64,000 nt of DNA from Proteobacteria bacterium 005FR1 (GTDB lineage Bacteria > Pseudomonadota > Gammaproteobacteria > Pseudomonadales > Cellvibrionaceae), in contig WACF01000001.1 of assembly GCA_026192395.1 (NCBI GenBank), positions 3,222,309 through 3,286,308 of the forward strand. The letters are read 5' to 3'. Shown piece after piece: positions 32,770 to 42,010 of the stretch. Position numbers and translations under genes: made by a program. The notes beneath the pieces are model-generated. The model ran no database searches, was not told the DNA's origin, and saw only the letters and a program-made list of their open reading frames with translations. Position 1 is the stretch's first letter. Every line of letters begins with the position of its first letter.

Positions 32770-35616
32770 ATGCCCGCTTTCACTCGCGATAACCGCAAGG
32801 CCCATCTAAGAAGAGCAATATTGGTCGCCTCGCTGGCGCTGCCGGTGTCCCTCAGCGCCCAGCAGGCCGGGGAAATCGAAGAGGTGGTCGTCACCGGCTC
32901 GTATATCAAGAACAGCAAGTTCGCCATGAACAACCCGGTGGACTCAGTGAGCCAGGAAGACCTGATGGCTTCCGGGCAGCCGAGCATGGCCAACTACATC
33001 CGTGACCTCACTTATACCCAGAACAGCAACACCGTCAACAACGTGAACGCCGGCAACAGCGGCACCCAGACCGGTTTTGGCACTACATTCAATCTGCGCG
33101 GCCTGGGTGAGAACAGCACCCTGACGCTGGTGGACGGTGTGCGCTCCATCGACAGTGCCATCAGCAACCTGCTGCCGGAAATCGCGATCAGCCGCATGGA
33201 GGTGGTGCTGGACGGTGGTTCGGCACTCTACGGTTCGGACGCGGTGGCAGGGGTTGTGAACCTGATTCCCCTGAAGCGCTTCGAGGGCTTCCGCACTCGC
33301 GTCTATTACCAGCAGGACGAAGGCGGCGACTTCACTCAACCGTCCATCGGCATGCTGTTCGGGAAATCATTCAACAACGGCGTGGACTGGGTGCTGGCGG
33401 GCGACTACCGGCGCAGTACACCGCTGATGAACTATGAGCGTCCGCGAACCCTGCGCGCCGACTATGGCTGGGCCAACTCCGGCAGCCCCGGCGTCTGGAA
33501 GGAACTGGAGGGCGCGACCGTCAATCCCGGCGGGCAGCACGGCGGCGAACAGGTGGGCGACAAGCTGCGCGATCCCAGCTGCGGCACCTTCAACGAGGTG
33601 ACCGACCTGGGCGAAGCGCGCAACAATCCCAGCGGCATCCCGATCGGCGAAAACGACTGCTACTTCACCTACTCCGCGCAGTGGCCGTTGTCCGACGGCA
33701 AGACCGAGTACAACATCTACAACAATATCACCTGGATGGTGAACGACCGACTGGAGCTGGAAGCCACCATGAACTACAGCTGGCGCGAAATGGAGAGCCG
33801 CAACTCCGGCACCTACCAGCAGAACGCCAACAACCGCACCACGCTGGTGGTCCCCGCCGACCATCCCGCCAACCCCTTCGGTGTGGACGTGGGACCGAAC
33901 CTCTGGCGCCCCTTCGCAATCGCGGGCACTTTGCCGTCGCATTTCGAGAGCGAGTCAGGTGCGCGACTGCAGCCCTATGAAGACACCATTCAGCGCTACA
34001 AGATTGGTGCGCGCTACGAGTTATCCCCCACCTGGTCGGCCTATAGCTATTACTCCACCCAGCAGACCGAGCGGGAACGCGACGAGAAAATGATCCATTT
34101 GCCGCGGCTTGCGGCCGCACTGGCGGGACAGGGCGGACCCAATGGCGACGAGTGGTTCAACCCATTCGGCTCGGCCGATCCACGCTCGCCCTTCTATGTG
34201 GAAGGTGTGACCAACAACAGCCAGGAGCTGGTGGACTGGATTGCGCCGGCCATCAATAACATCAAGACCAGCGACGGCGAACTAGACATCTTTGAGGTCA
34301 CCGCCTCCGGTGAAGTCTTCGACATGCCTTATGGGCCGGCGATGATGGCGACCGGTTATCAGCACCGCCAATCCGAGCAGGGCATTTACCACAGCCCGCT
34401 GTCCCTGATGCGGCTGGATTACAACACCAGTATCGCCGACTCGCCGCCCAGCAACGACTCATACAACAGCAAAGTGCATGCGGCCTTCGTGGAATTTGAA
34501 GTCCCCTTACTGGACACCGTGTCCGCGCAGCTGGCAGTGCGCCACGAGCGCTTCACCACCTTCGATCTCGAGACCACCACGCCCAAGATTGCCTTGCGCT
34601 GGGAGGCCTTGCCCTCGCTCGCGCTGCGCACCTCCTGGGGTGAAAGCTTTCTTGCGCCCACCGCGGCGGATATTCGTCCCTTCGATCCCAACGAAGGCTG
34701 TGGCGAAATCTTCTTTGGTGGTGACCCGCTCACCGGTGGAGTGCTCAACGGTGGCGCCACCTGTGCCTCGGGCAACCCGGATCTGCAGCCGGAAACGTCC
34801 GAAATCTGGAACCTTGGTTTCACCTGGGAGCCGATGGACGCGCTCAGCGTCAGCCTCGACTACCAGAGCCTGGAGTACACCGACCGAATCCGTACCATGA
34901 ACCACAACGACATGGTGGGCATCGAGTTCGAGAACATGCTTCAGGCCATCGGCGCGACTGCCGCCACTTACGACCCGACCCCGGGTTCGGCTACCCGCGA
35001 AGCGGCCAACGCCTGGCTCGCCGCCGGCGGCTACAATCGCGTGCAGCGCGATCCGGACTCTCAGCGGGTGATCAAAGTGGTTCGTCAGGCGCAGAACGTC
35101 AGCTCGGTCTGGGTGGATCTCTACGATACCCGCGTCCGCCATCGCCTCCCCACCGACGACTGGGGCGTGTTCGAAACCACTCTCAGTGCCTCCTACTACA
35201 CCAAGTACGAGTACGAAGGGCATAGCGGCGGCGTGCAGGATGCACTGGGCATGCAGAACGCCCGCACCGGCATCGTGCCGCCGGTGCCTAAGCTGAAGAG
35301 CGCGCTGAAGCTGGCCTGGTTCCTGGACAACCACAGCGTAACGGCGACGGCCAACTACCAGCACCACGTGGAGTTTGATGATCGCGTCAACAATCTGCTC
35401 ACCGGCATTCAGCCGAGCCGTTTGATCGAAGCACAGACCATCGTCAACACCCAGTACACCTATCTGTTCAATGAGTACTCGGTGAGCGTGGGCGTGAACA
35501 ACCTCTTCGACGAACTGCCGCAATTGCTGCCGGTGCTCGGCGGCTTCGAAAGCCGACTGCATCAGCCCTGGGGCCGCCAGTTCTGGCTGTCGCTGGACTG
35601 GACGCCGGACTTCTAA
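32770..35616 (+). CDS. TonB-dependent outer-membrane receptor
   Basis: A 948-residue receptor. A signal peptide (about residues 1-30, ending SLSA) precedes EEVVVTGSYI, the usual start of the plug near the TonB box. The plug holds FNLRGLGENSTLTLVDGVR and GGSALYGSDAVAGVVNLI. The rest is a 22-strand barrel with NLGFTWEPMDALSVSLDYQSLEY and a C-terminal aromatic residue. This type, close to the LPS-less oligosaccharide and polypeptide receptors of marine bacteria, takes up siderophores, glycans or other large ligands; the substrate is not evident. A divergent CadC-like regulator may control it. Confidence 0.93.
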   Translation: MPAFTRDNRKAHLRRAILVASLALPVSLSAQQAGEIEEVVVTGSYIKNSKFAMNNPVDSVSQEDLMASGQPSMANYIRDLTYTQNSNTVNNVNAGNSGTQTGFGTTFNLRGLGENSTLTLVDGVRSIDSAISNLLPEIAISRMEVVLDGGSALYGSDAVAGVVNLIPLKRFEGFRTRVYYQQDEGGDFTQPSIGMLFGKSFNNGVDWVLAGDYRRSTPLMNYERPRTLRADYGWANSGSPGVWKELEGATVNPGGQHGGEQVGDKLRDPSCGTFNEVTDLGEARNNPSGIPIGENDCYFTYSAQWPLSDGKTEYNIYNNITWMVNDRLELEATMNYSWREMESRNSGTYQQNANNRTTLVVPADHPANPFGVDVGPNLWRPFAIAGTLPSHFESESGARLQPYEDTIQRYKIGARYELSPTWSAYSYYSTQQTERERDEKMIHLPRLAAALAGQGGPNGDEWFNPFGSADPRSPFYVEGVTNNSQELVDWIAPAINNIKTSDGELDIFEVTASGEVFDMPYGPAMMATGYQHRQSEQGIYHSPLSLMRLDYNTSIADSPPSNDSYNSKVHAAFVEFEVPLLDTVSAQLAVRHERFTTFDLETTTPKIALRWEALPSLALRTSWGESFLAPTAADIRPFDPNEGCGEIFFGGDPLTGGVLNGGATCASGNPDLQPETSEIWNLGFTWEPMDALSVSLDYQSLEYTDRIRTMNHNDMVGIEFENMLQAIGATAATYDPTPGSATREAANAWLAAGGYNRVQRDPDSQRVIKVVRQAQNVSSVWVDLYDTRVRHRLPTDDWGVFETTLSASYYTKYEYEGHSGGVQDALGMQNARTGIVPPVPKLKSALKLAWFLDNHSVTATANYQHHVEFDDRVNNLLTGIQPSRLIEAQTIVNTQYTYLFNEYSVSVGVNNLFDELPQLLPVLGGFESRLHQPWGRQFWLSLDWTPDF

Positions 35617-35784
35617 CCGGTTGCTTCTAACAACGGGGGAAGGCAGTTGGCCGAAGGACGCTCTCACGAGCTGGCCGACATTTCCGAAGGCCATGGACGG
35701 CTCGGATGCCCTTGCGCGCAAGCACAGTTCCATTTTCTCAACTTCCTGGTGTGCCTCTCAGCCGGATTTTCTCCGGCCTTACCC

Positions 35785-35813
35785 GGAGAGCAGACGTTTT
35801 GCTCTCCTTTTTT
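35785..35813 (+). terminator. Terminator after the TonB-dependent receptor
   Basis: Stem GGAGAGCA with TGCTCTCC followed by six T, at about 170 bases after the receptor stop. A second GC stem (GCCGGA/TCCGGC) lies just upstream at about 35761. The rest of the 311-bp gap (35617-35927) shows nothing else convincing. Confidence 0.85.
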
Positions 35814-35927
35814 GCTTTCCTCCTCCCCACTTTCGCCCTTGCAGCGCTTGACCGTCGTCAATACCCCCCTGCGTCAGGCGAGTTAGCATGCTTCTGAACC
35901 ATCTAAACCACACCTTCGACAAACGGC

Positions 35928-36458
35928 ATGACAATGATCACAACAAGGCTGCTGCTTTCCCTTCTCGTTTCGCTGCTGACTCTGGCGGGCTGCGCCCAGA
36001 ACCCTCGACAGGTTGGCCATTCCCTCACGGTCTGCTGTCCGGGCGATTACGGCCGCTATGAGCGATTTTCTGTCGAAGCCGTTGAGCTTCCCCACTTCCT
36101 GCGCGACTACATGGTGGAAGAATTCACTCGAGCATTCGAGGAGAAAGGACTTGTGCGTGACGATCGCATCAACGACCTGAAAGTGACGCTGCGCTACCAC
36201 CACGTGAACCTGAATCCGGAACAGGAAGACATCGACCCTTTCGTTCGCACGGAGGGAATGAGTGTGGAACTGAGCTACATCGCCAACGTGCTCGTCGAGA
36301 TGCGGGAGACTGCCACGGACGAGCTGGTCTGGGCCGGACGCATCCACCGAATCCACCACGTATCTCCCGGTGAGTACATGCACGAGGATGCCGCCCGTGG
36401 GGAAATCCTCATGGCCTTTCGCGACCTGCTGGCGAACTATCCGGCTCTGCAGGACTAG
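35928..36458 (+). CDS. Lipoprotein of unknown function
   Basis: A 176-residue lipoprotein. The signal peptide ends in a lipobox LAGC at about residues 19-22. The mature part contains a striking SLTVCCPGDYGRY near the N-terminus and an ordinary mixed alpha/beta sequence: LPHFLRDYMVEEFTRAFEEKG, then ELSYIANVLVEMRETATDELVWAGRI. The overall shape, with a helix then strands that carry D-E-L-V-W, resembles DUF4136-like outer-membrane lipoproteins, but I do not assign it. Two ATG codons six bases apart are both possible starts. No clear operon partner. Confidence 0.8.
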   Translation: MTMITTRLLLSLLVSLLTLAGCAQNPRQVGHSLTVCCPGDYGRYERFSVEAVELPHFLRDYMVEEFTRAFEEKGLVRDDRINDLKVTLRYHHVNLNPEQEDIDPFVRTEGMSVELSYIANVLVEMRETATDELVWAGRIHRIHHVSPGEYMHEDAARGEILMAFRDLLANYPALQD

Positions 36459-36580
36459 GCTGACCACCGGTACGTCCAAGGGGATGGCTGAATAGACATC
36501 CAGCCGGCCGCGAACTATTCTGCGCTGAACATTTCAGGGGCTGGAACGCAAAAGCCCGGGCGCAGAATAAGGACGGTGGC

Positions 36581-39298
36581 ATGAACAAGCGGGTGGTTTT
36601 TGCGCTGGTGGGAATCTTTGCCGGCGCGGTGATTCTGTCGGCACCGGCGGGTTTGATGGTCGGCGGCCTGCTCGGCTTTTTGCTCGGGCGGGTCTTTGAA
36701 CTGGCCGAGCAGATCACTTCCCTGCAGCGGGAAGTTGCCGAGCTGCGCCACCGGGGAATCGACCCGCAAACCGAACGGGCCCCGTCGCCGCAAACCGTGG
36801 CAAGCTCCCGAGAGACATCAGTTCAGCCCACGCCCGAAGTCCCGGCATCCGTCTCACCCACGCCTCGCAAGTCAGAGGCAGTCCAGCAGGCAGCCGGCAC
36901 AGAGTGGCGATTCAGCGAACCCGCCTTCTCCCGTCCCGCCATTCTCGACAAGGCCTTCGACTGGCTGCGCCGCTTCTTTACCGAAGGCAACCCCATCGTA
37001 CGCATCGGCGTGGTGGTGCTGTTCTTTGGGCTAAGCTTCCTGGTCAAATACGCCTCCAGTGCCGGTCTGCTGCCAGTGGAATTGCGTCTGGCGGCAATCG
37101 CGGCGGTCGCCATCGTCCTGATGGTGGTGGGCTGGAAGACCCGTCACCGCCACGGCGGCTACGGGCTGGTCTTGCAAGGCGGTGGCGTGGCCGCGCTTTA
37201 CCTTACCGTCTTTGCAGCTAACAAGTTCTACACGCTGATGCCGTCCGAAGCCGCTTTTGGGCTGATGTTCGTTGTGGTCATGCTGGGTGCGGCGCTGGCG
37301 ATTTTGCAAAATGCGCAGGTGCTCGCCCTGATGGCCACTGCCGGTGGTTTTCTCGCGCCGATCCTCACCTCGGATGGTTCCGGTAACCATGTGGCGCTGT
37401 TCAGCTTTTATCTGCTCCTGAATTTGGGCGTACTGGCGATCAGCTGGTTCAAGGCCTGGCGTCTGCTCAACTGGGTGGGATTCGTGTTCACCTTTGTGAT
37501 CAGTTCCGCCTGGGGTGTGCTGAGCTATGAAGTTCAGCACTACGCCTCCACTCAGCCCTTTCTGATCGCCTTCTTCGTGCTGTATCTGTCGGTATCAGTA
37601 CTGTTCTCGCTGCGACAGTCGCCGAAGCTTTCGGGCTTGGTGGACGGCAGTCTGGTGTTCGGATTGCCGGTGGTCGCCTTCGGTCTGCAGGCGGGTCTGG
37701 TGCGGCATATCGAGTACGGCATGGCGATCAGCGCATTGGTGCTGGCCATGCTCTATCTCGGCCTTGCCAGCTTTCTGTGGCAGCGGTACCGACAAACTCA
37801 TCGACTGCTCGCCGAATCTTTCCTGGCGCTGGGGATGGTATTCGCCACCTTGGCGGTGCCACTGGCATTGGACGCGCAGTGGACGTCCGCGACCTGGGCC
37901 ATCGAGGCGGCCGGACTGGTTTGGGTCGGCTTGCGACAACAACGTCTGTTGCCGCGCCTGGCGGGCTATCTTCTGTATCTCGCTGGCGCCGCCTCGCTGC
38001 TGATCGATGGTGAACTTCAAACCGGATCACTGCCGCTGGTCAGTGGTGATTTTCCAGGTCTGGTGATCCTCGCCGCGGCGGCTTTCGCCATCGCCTTTGT
38101 TCTGCAGCGTCATGCCGGACGGCTTTCCCGCTTCGAAGCCGGCATGGAAGGAATGGCTTTGTCCGCCGGCTTCGCCTGGTGGTTGCTGGCCGGTACCAAC
38201 GAAATTTTTGCGCACCTCGGCGAGACGCATTACTTCCCCGGCCTGCTGCTGTTCTTCTCCGCTTCCGTTCTCGCCGCGCTGCTGCTGGTCCCCGTGCTGG
38301 ATTGGTCCAGGTTGCAGCGACTCGGCTACGCCCTGCTGCCCCTGGCTGCCTTCTGGGCCTTGAGCAACCTGCTCTGGTGGCTGTTCGCCGGCAACAGTCT
38401 GCACCCCTTCCGCAGCTGGGGCGTCGTTGCAGTGACGGCCTTCGTGGCGGTGCAGTATCTGTTTCTCTGGCGAGGGCAGCACAGTGCGTCGCGTCGATTG
38501 CTCGGCAGCTGGCATGTCCTGAGCGCTTGGCTGCTGCTGGTTGTGTTCTACTGGGAAGCACTGTGGTGGCAGGACTACTTTGCTCTGTCCAGCACCAGTG
38601 CGTCGGTGCTGTGGTTCGCGTGCCTCGCCTTGCCGCTCGTCGCTTTGATGGCCGTGCGGGACAAGGTGCGATGGCCCTTCGCCGCGCACGACCTTGCCTA
38701 TCGAACTATCGCGCCGGGTCCACTGGTGTTCTTTCTGCTGTTCTGGTTTGCGGTCGGTTGTTTCAACCCCGGAGCAACGCAGCAACTGCATTTGCCCCTG
38801 TTGAATCCGCTGGATCTGGCGCAGCTGGCGGCAATTGTGCTGCTGACTTATCTGTTCAAAAACGATCTGGCCGCACTCGGGCGCGCCGAGCCGGCGCTGC
38901 GCTACGGCCTGCTGGGTTTCGCTGGTTTCATCTGGTTGAACGTCGCCTTGCTGCGATCCATTCACCACCATGCCGGCGTGGATTACTCGCCCAGCGCGCT
39001 GTGGCAGTCCGCCACTGTGCAGATGGCGCTATCGATTTTGTGGAGCTTTTGTGCGCTGGTGGTCATGAACGTTTCCCGCCGCCTGCAAAACCGACGACTC
39101 TGGATTCTCGGTGCCGCTTTGTTGGGGCTGGTGCTGCTGAAGCTGTTCACCAAAGACCTGACCGGCACCGGCACACTGGCCCGCATCATTTCGTTCATGG
39201 TAGTGGGTGCACTGATGTTGCTGATCGGCTATCTCTCGCCGATTCCCGCAGGTGCAGAAAGCCGGCCGAGCGGAAAGGCGGGGGAGGGCGCAGTGTGA
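36581..39298 (+). CDS. DUF2339 multi-pass membrane protein
   Basis: A 905-residue inner-membrane protein with some twenty or more hydrophobic helices. A short N-terminal membrane segment precedes a coiled part (LAEQITSLQREVAELRHRG) and a Pro/Ser-rich linker to about residue 105. The family mark FFTEGNPIVRIGVVVLFFGLSFLVKYA follows. This matches DUF2339, whose function is not known. It ends in a 4-base overlap with the DUF3999 gene, a pairing seen elsewhere. The two probably work as one envelope complex; that is inference from the pairing. Confidence 0.88.
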   Translation: MNKRVVFALVGIFAGAVILSAPAGLMVGGLLGFLLGRVFELAEQITSLQREVAELRHRGIDPQTERAPSPQTVASSRETSVQPTPEVPASVSPTPRKSEAVQQAAGTEWRFSEPAFSRPAILDKAFDWLRRFFTEGNPIVRIGVVVLFFGLSFLVKYASSAGLLPVELRLAAIAAVAIVLMVVGWKTRHRHGGYGLVLQGGGVAALYLTVFAANKFYTLMPSEAAFGLMFVVVMLGAALAILQNAQVLALMATAGGFLAPILTSDGSGNHVALFSFYLLLNLGVLAISWFKAWRLLNWVGFVFTFVISSAWGVLSYEVQHYASTQPFLIAFFVLYLSVSVLFSLRQSPKLSGLVDGSLVFGLPVVAFGLQAGLVRHIEYGMAISALVLAMLYLGLASFLWQRYRQTHRLLAESFLALGMVFATLAVPLALDAQWTSATWAIEAAGLVWVGLRQQRLLPRLAGYLLYLAGAASLLIDGELQTGSLPLVSGDFPGLVILAAAAFAIAFVLQRHAGRLSRFEAGMEGMALSAGFAWWLLAGTNEIFAHLGETHYFPGLLLFFSASVLAALLLVPVLDWSRLQRLGYALLPLAAFWALSNLLWWLFAGNSLHPFRSWGVVAVTAFVAVQYLFLWRGQHSASRRLLGSWHVLSAWLLLVVFYWEALWWQDYFALSSTSASVLWFACLALPLVALMAVRDKVRWPFAAHDLAYRTIAPGPLVFFLLFWFAVGCFNPGATQQLHLPLLNPLDLAQLAAIVLLTYLFKNDLAALGRAEPALRYGLLGFAGFIWLNVALLRSIHHHAGVDYSPSALWQSATVQMALSILWSFCALVVMNVSRRLQNRRLWILGAALLGLVLLKLFTKDLTGTGTLARIISFMVVGALMLLIGYLSPIPAGAESRPSGKAGEGAV

Positions 39299-40656
39299 AG
39301 AACATGTTTTTTGGCGCATTGGCGAGTCTCTGTGTCGCCCTGCCGTCGGCAGCGCAGACACCCGTTTTCGAAACCACTGAAAACCGGGCTGTCTACCTGC
39401 AAGCGCCGCTCGCCCATGTGATCTATCGCTACGCTCGGGACAGTCAGCTGCACGATCTTGTCGTGCTCGACGCGAATGGCAACGAGCTGCCGTCCCGGGT
39501 CATCGATGCACCGGCTGTTAAAAGCGAGAACGCTGAGCTCGTGTCGCTCAGTTTCTTCGCGGTGCCTGCGGGCACCAAACCCCAATCCTGGTTCAGCGAC
39601 GGCAAGGCACGGGTGGAAATCGATGGTGGCACGGTCTCGGTGACAGTCGACGAACTCGACAGCAAAGCCGCGAGGGAAGGCACTGCTTTTTATCTGGTGG
39701 ACCTGCGCAATCTCGAGGTCACTATCGACGGAATTTCGCTGGACTGGCCCACTGCCGAGCCCGGCCAGTATTTGCAGGTAAGCGTCGAAGGTAGCGATGA
39801 CTTGCAGCACTGGCAAAATCTCGCACTGGAAACCCTCGTGCAACTGAGCCGCGAGGGCGAGATGCTTTTGCACCGGGAAATCCCGCTATCCCTGCGGCCT
39901 GATCAGTTCGATTATCTGCGCATTCGTTTTCCCAAAGGGGAGTCCCCGGAGCTAAGTGGCATAAGCGCGCTTCGGGCGCCTGTGGTCGAATACCTGCCGC
40001 TGGATCGCTGGCAGGTGGAGGGCAAACTGGCTGAAGCGCAAAGCTCGGTGGTCGAGCGGGCGATGACCGCGGAGAGAGATCCGGTGGCCGCCTGGCATTA
40101 CCAGCGCGAGGAAAACGCGCCGGCGCGTGCGGTGAGCATCGATCTCGGCGAGATTCCCTACGGCGATCGCCTGCGCATCTACTCCCGCGATGACGATTCC
40201 TTCGAGTGGCGACTGCTGCACTCGGGCATCTGGTTCAACGCCAGAGTCGGTGACGAGTGGCAGCGCAGCGAGGCCATTTCCACCTATCCCAACACCGATC
40301 GCTTCTGGCGAGTGGAATTGGCGCAGGCAATTGCAGCCAAGACCAAGCCCGTGCTGGTCTTCGAGCAACCGCGGCAACTGCTGCAGTTCATCGCCAACAA
40401 CAATCCGCCCTACCGGATCGCGGTTGCGGACACTGTTCGCTCAGGCAAGGCAGCGGGGCAGGTGCTATCGCAACTGATCGGGGATGATTCGGTGGAGTGG
40501 CAATCTGTCGATCTGAGCCTTATTGAGGGTGTCCGTCCGCCGGCGGCCAAGGCGGCAGGCCTGAACTGGTCTGCCTGGTTGTTCTGGGCTTTGCTGGTGC
40601 TGGCTGTGCTGGTGTTGATCGCCTTTGCCGTTCGCCTCTACCGGCAGATGAAGTAG
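39295..40656 (+). CDS. DUF3999 family envelope protein
   Basis: A 453-residue protein with a signal peptide (residues 1-20, ending PSAAQ) and one membrane helix near the C-terminus (about 427-446) followed by a short basic tail. The large periplasmic part is beta-rich and matches the DUF3999 family, whose function is unknown. The start is a GTG at 39295 overlapping the DUF2339 stop, preceded by GGGGAGGG. The frame stays open for a further 1.1 kb upstream within the DUF2339 gene, but that part looks like a shadow. Its place beside DUF2339 suggests a shared function. Confidence 0.87.
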   Translation: MKNMFFGALASLCVALPSAAQTPVFETTENRAVYLQAPLAHVIYRYARDSQLHDLVVLDANGNELPSRVIDAPAVKSENAELVSLSFFAVPAGTKPQSWFSDGKARVEIDGGTVSVTVDELDSKAAREGTAFYLVDLRNLEVTIDGISLDWPTAEPGQYLQVSVEGSDDLQHWQNLALETLVQLSREGEMLLHREIPLSLRPDQFDYLRIRFPKGESPELSGISALRAPVVEYLPLDRWQVEGKLAEAQSSVVERAMTAERDPVAAWHYQREENAPARAVSIDLGEIPYGDRLRIYSRDDDSFEWRLLHSGIWFNARVGDEWQRSEAISTYPNTDRFWRVELAQAIAAKTKPVLVFEQPRQLLQFIANNNPPYRIAVADTVRSGKAAGQVLSQLIGDDSVEWQSVDLSLIEGVRPPAAKAAGLNWSAWLFWALLVLAVLVLIAFAVRLYRQMK

Positions 40657-41952
40657 TCAGAACAACATGAACAGAGCAACCGCCACCGCAACGCCGATCA
40701 AGGGGACTACAACGGTAACCGCGGCAAGTGGGCCATAGGCACTCTGGTGAGTTTCTTTGCAGATCGCGCGAATGGTCGTCACCACATAGCCATTATGCGG
40801 AAGTGAATCCAGCGCACCGGAAGAGATGGACGCAATACGGTGCAATTGCTCGGGATTGACGCCGCGTTCCAGATAATGCTCACCGATAGCGGGCAGCGCT
40901 ATCGCCAGACCGCCCGAGGCCGAACCGGTCAGCCCCGCGATCGTACTCACTGCGAGCGCGGCCCCGACCAGCTCATTGCCGGGAATGCCGGTCATCGCCG
41001 CCACTGCCGCACTGAAGGCAGGAGTCACTTTTGCGACACTGCCGAATCCCACCACCGCCGAAGTATTACCGATGGCAATCAGCGCACCGGTGGTCGCCTC
41101 CGCGATCGCATCATGCGGTCGATGAAAATGTTTGAAGTTGATGAGACCGATTGCGGCAACGCCACCGGCCAGTGCAACAATCAAGGCATTCTGTTGCAGG
41201 TCGTCGTGGAAAATAAAGGCAAGGCCCAGCACTGCCAGCAGCGGAATCAAACCGCTGACCGGTGATGGCAGGTCGCGCTCGGGAACCGCGGGGTCGCCCT
41301 CGCGGGCATCGAATCGTTCACCCCGTTCCACTGCGCGGCTAACCATGCTGTCCAGCCACCAATAGCCCAGCGTCGCCATCAACACCGCGACCACCAGACT
41401 CACTTCCCAGGCTGCATAAGGCGAGGTGCCGAGGTGGCGAACCGGGATCCAGTTCTGGATTTCCGGCGAGCCGGCAGAAGTCATGGTGAAAGTCACCGAC
41501 CCGAAGGCCAGCGCCGCGGGAATGAAACGGCGCGGCAGATTGGCGTCCTTGAACAGACTCAGCGCCATCGGGTAAACCGAAAAGGCCACCACAAATACGC
41601 TCACGCCGCCATAGGTCAGCACCGCGCAACCCAGTACCACCGCCAGCAGTGCGTGCTTGCGACCAAGCCTGCCGACGATCCACTGCGCAACGCTGTCCGC
41701 CGCGCCGGTATCTTCCATGAATTTGCCGAACAGCGAGCCGAGCAGGAACATGAAAAACCAGGCCGCGACGAAGCCGGCAAAGCCATCCATGTAGACCTCG
41801 ACAAAGTTGAGCTCACCGGTAAACAGCGGCACGCCGCTGGACAAAGCCACCAGCAAAGCGCACAGCGGTGCGGTGATAAACAGGTTCATTCCGCGCATGG
41901 TGAGCGCGATCAGCAAACCCAGTCCGACCACCAGGCCAAGCATGCTCAACAT
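40657..41952 (-). CDS. GntP family permease
   Basis: A 431-residue inner-membrane transporter with about twelve hydrophobic helices. It resembles the gluconate:proton symporter family (GntP) and related citrate/organic-acid carriers, with FMFLLGSLFGKFMEDTGAAD, LAVVLGCAVLTYGGVSVFVV and SSGALDSLPHNGYVVTTI. Members import gluconate, other sugar acids or hydroxy acids. The substrate cannot be read from the sequence. Its stop codon abuts that of the convergent DUF3999 gene. It is 58 bases downstream of the phosphotransferase gene on the same strand and may be cotranscribed with it. Confidence 0.88.
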   Translation of the reverse strand: MLSMLGLVVGLGLLIALTMRGMNLFITAPLCALLVALSSGVPLFTGELNFVEVYMDGFAGFVAAWFFMFLLGSLFGKFMEDTGAADSVAQWIVGRLGRKHALLAVVLGCAVLTYGGVSVFVVAFSVYPMALSLFKDANLPRRFIPAALAFGSVTFTMTSAGSPEIQNWIPVRHLGTSPYAAWEVSLVVAVLMATLGYWWLDSMVSRAVERGERFDAREGDPAVPERDLPSPVSGLIPLLAVLGLAFIFHDDLQQNALIVALAGGVAAIGLINFKHFHRPHDAIAEATTGALIAIGNTSAVVGFGSVAKVTPAFSAAVAAMTGIPGNELVGAALAVSTIAGLTGSASGGLAIALPAIGEHYLERGVNPEQLHRIASISSGALDSLPHNGYVVTTIRAICKETHQSAYGPLAAVTVVVPLIGVAVAVALFMLF

Positions 41953-42010
41953 GGACCCTTACCCCAATAAGAAATGGATATCTGTTGTTATTGTTTCTCG
42001 TCTGTCTCGG

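Noticed and set aside
38179-39294. Upstream part of the frame that ends as DUF3999
   Set aside because: This 1.1-kb open extension lies within DUF2339 and is Arg/Ala-rich nonsense. The real protein begins at the GTG at 39295 with a signal peptide.
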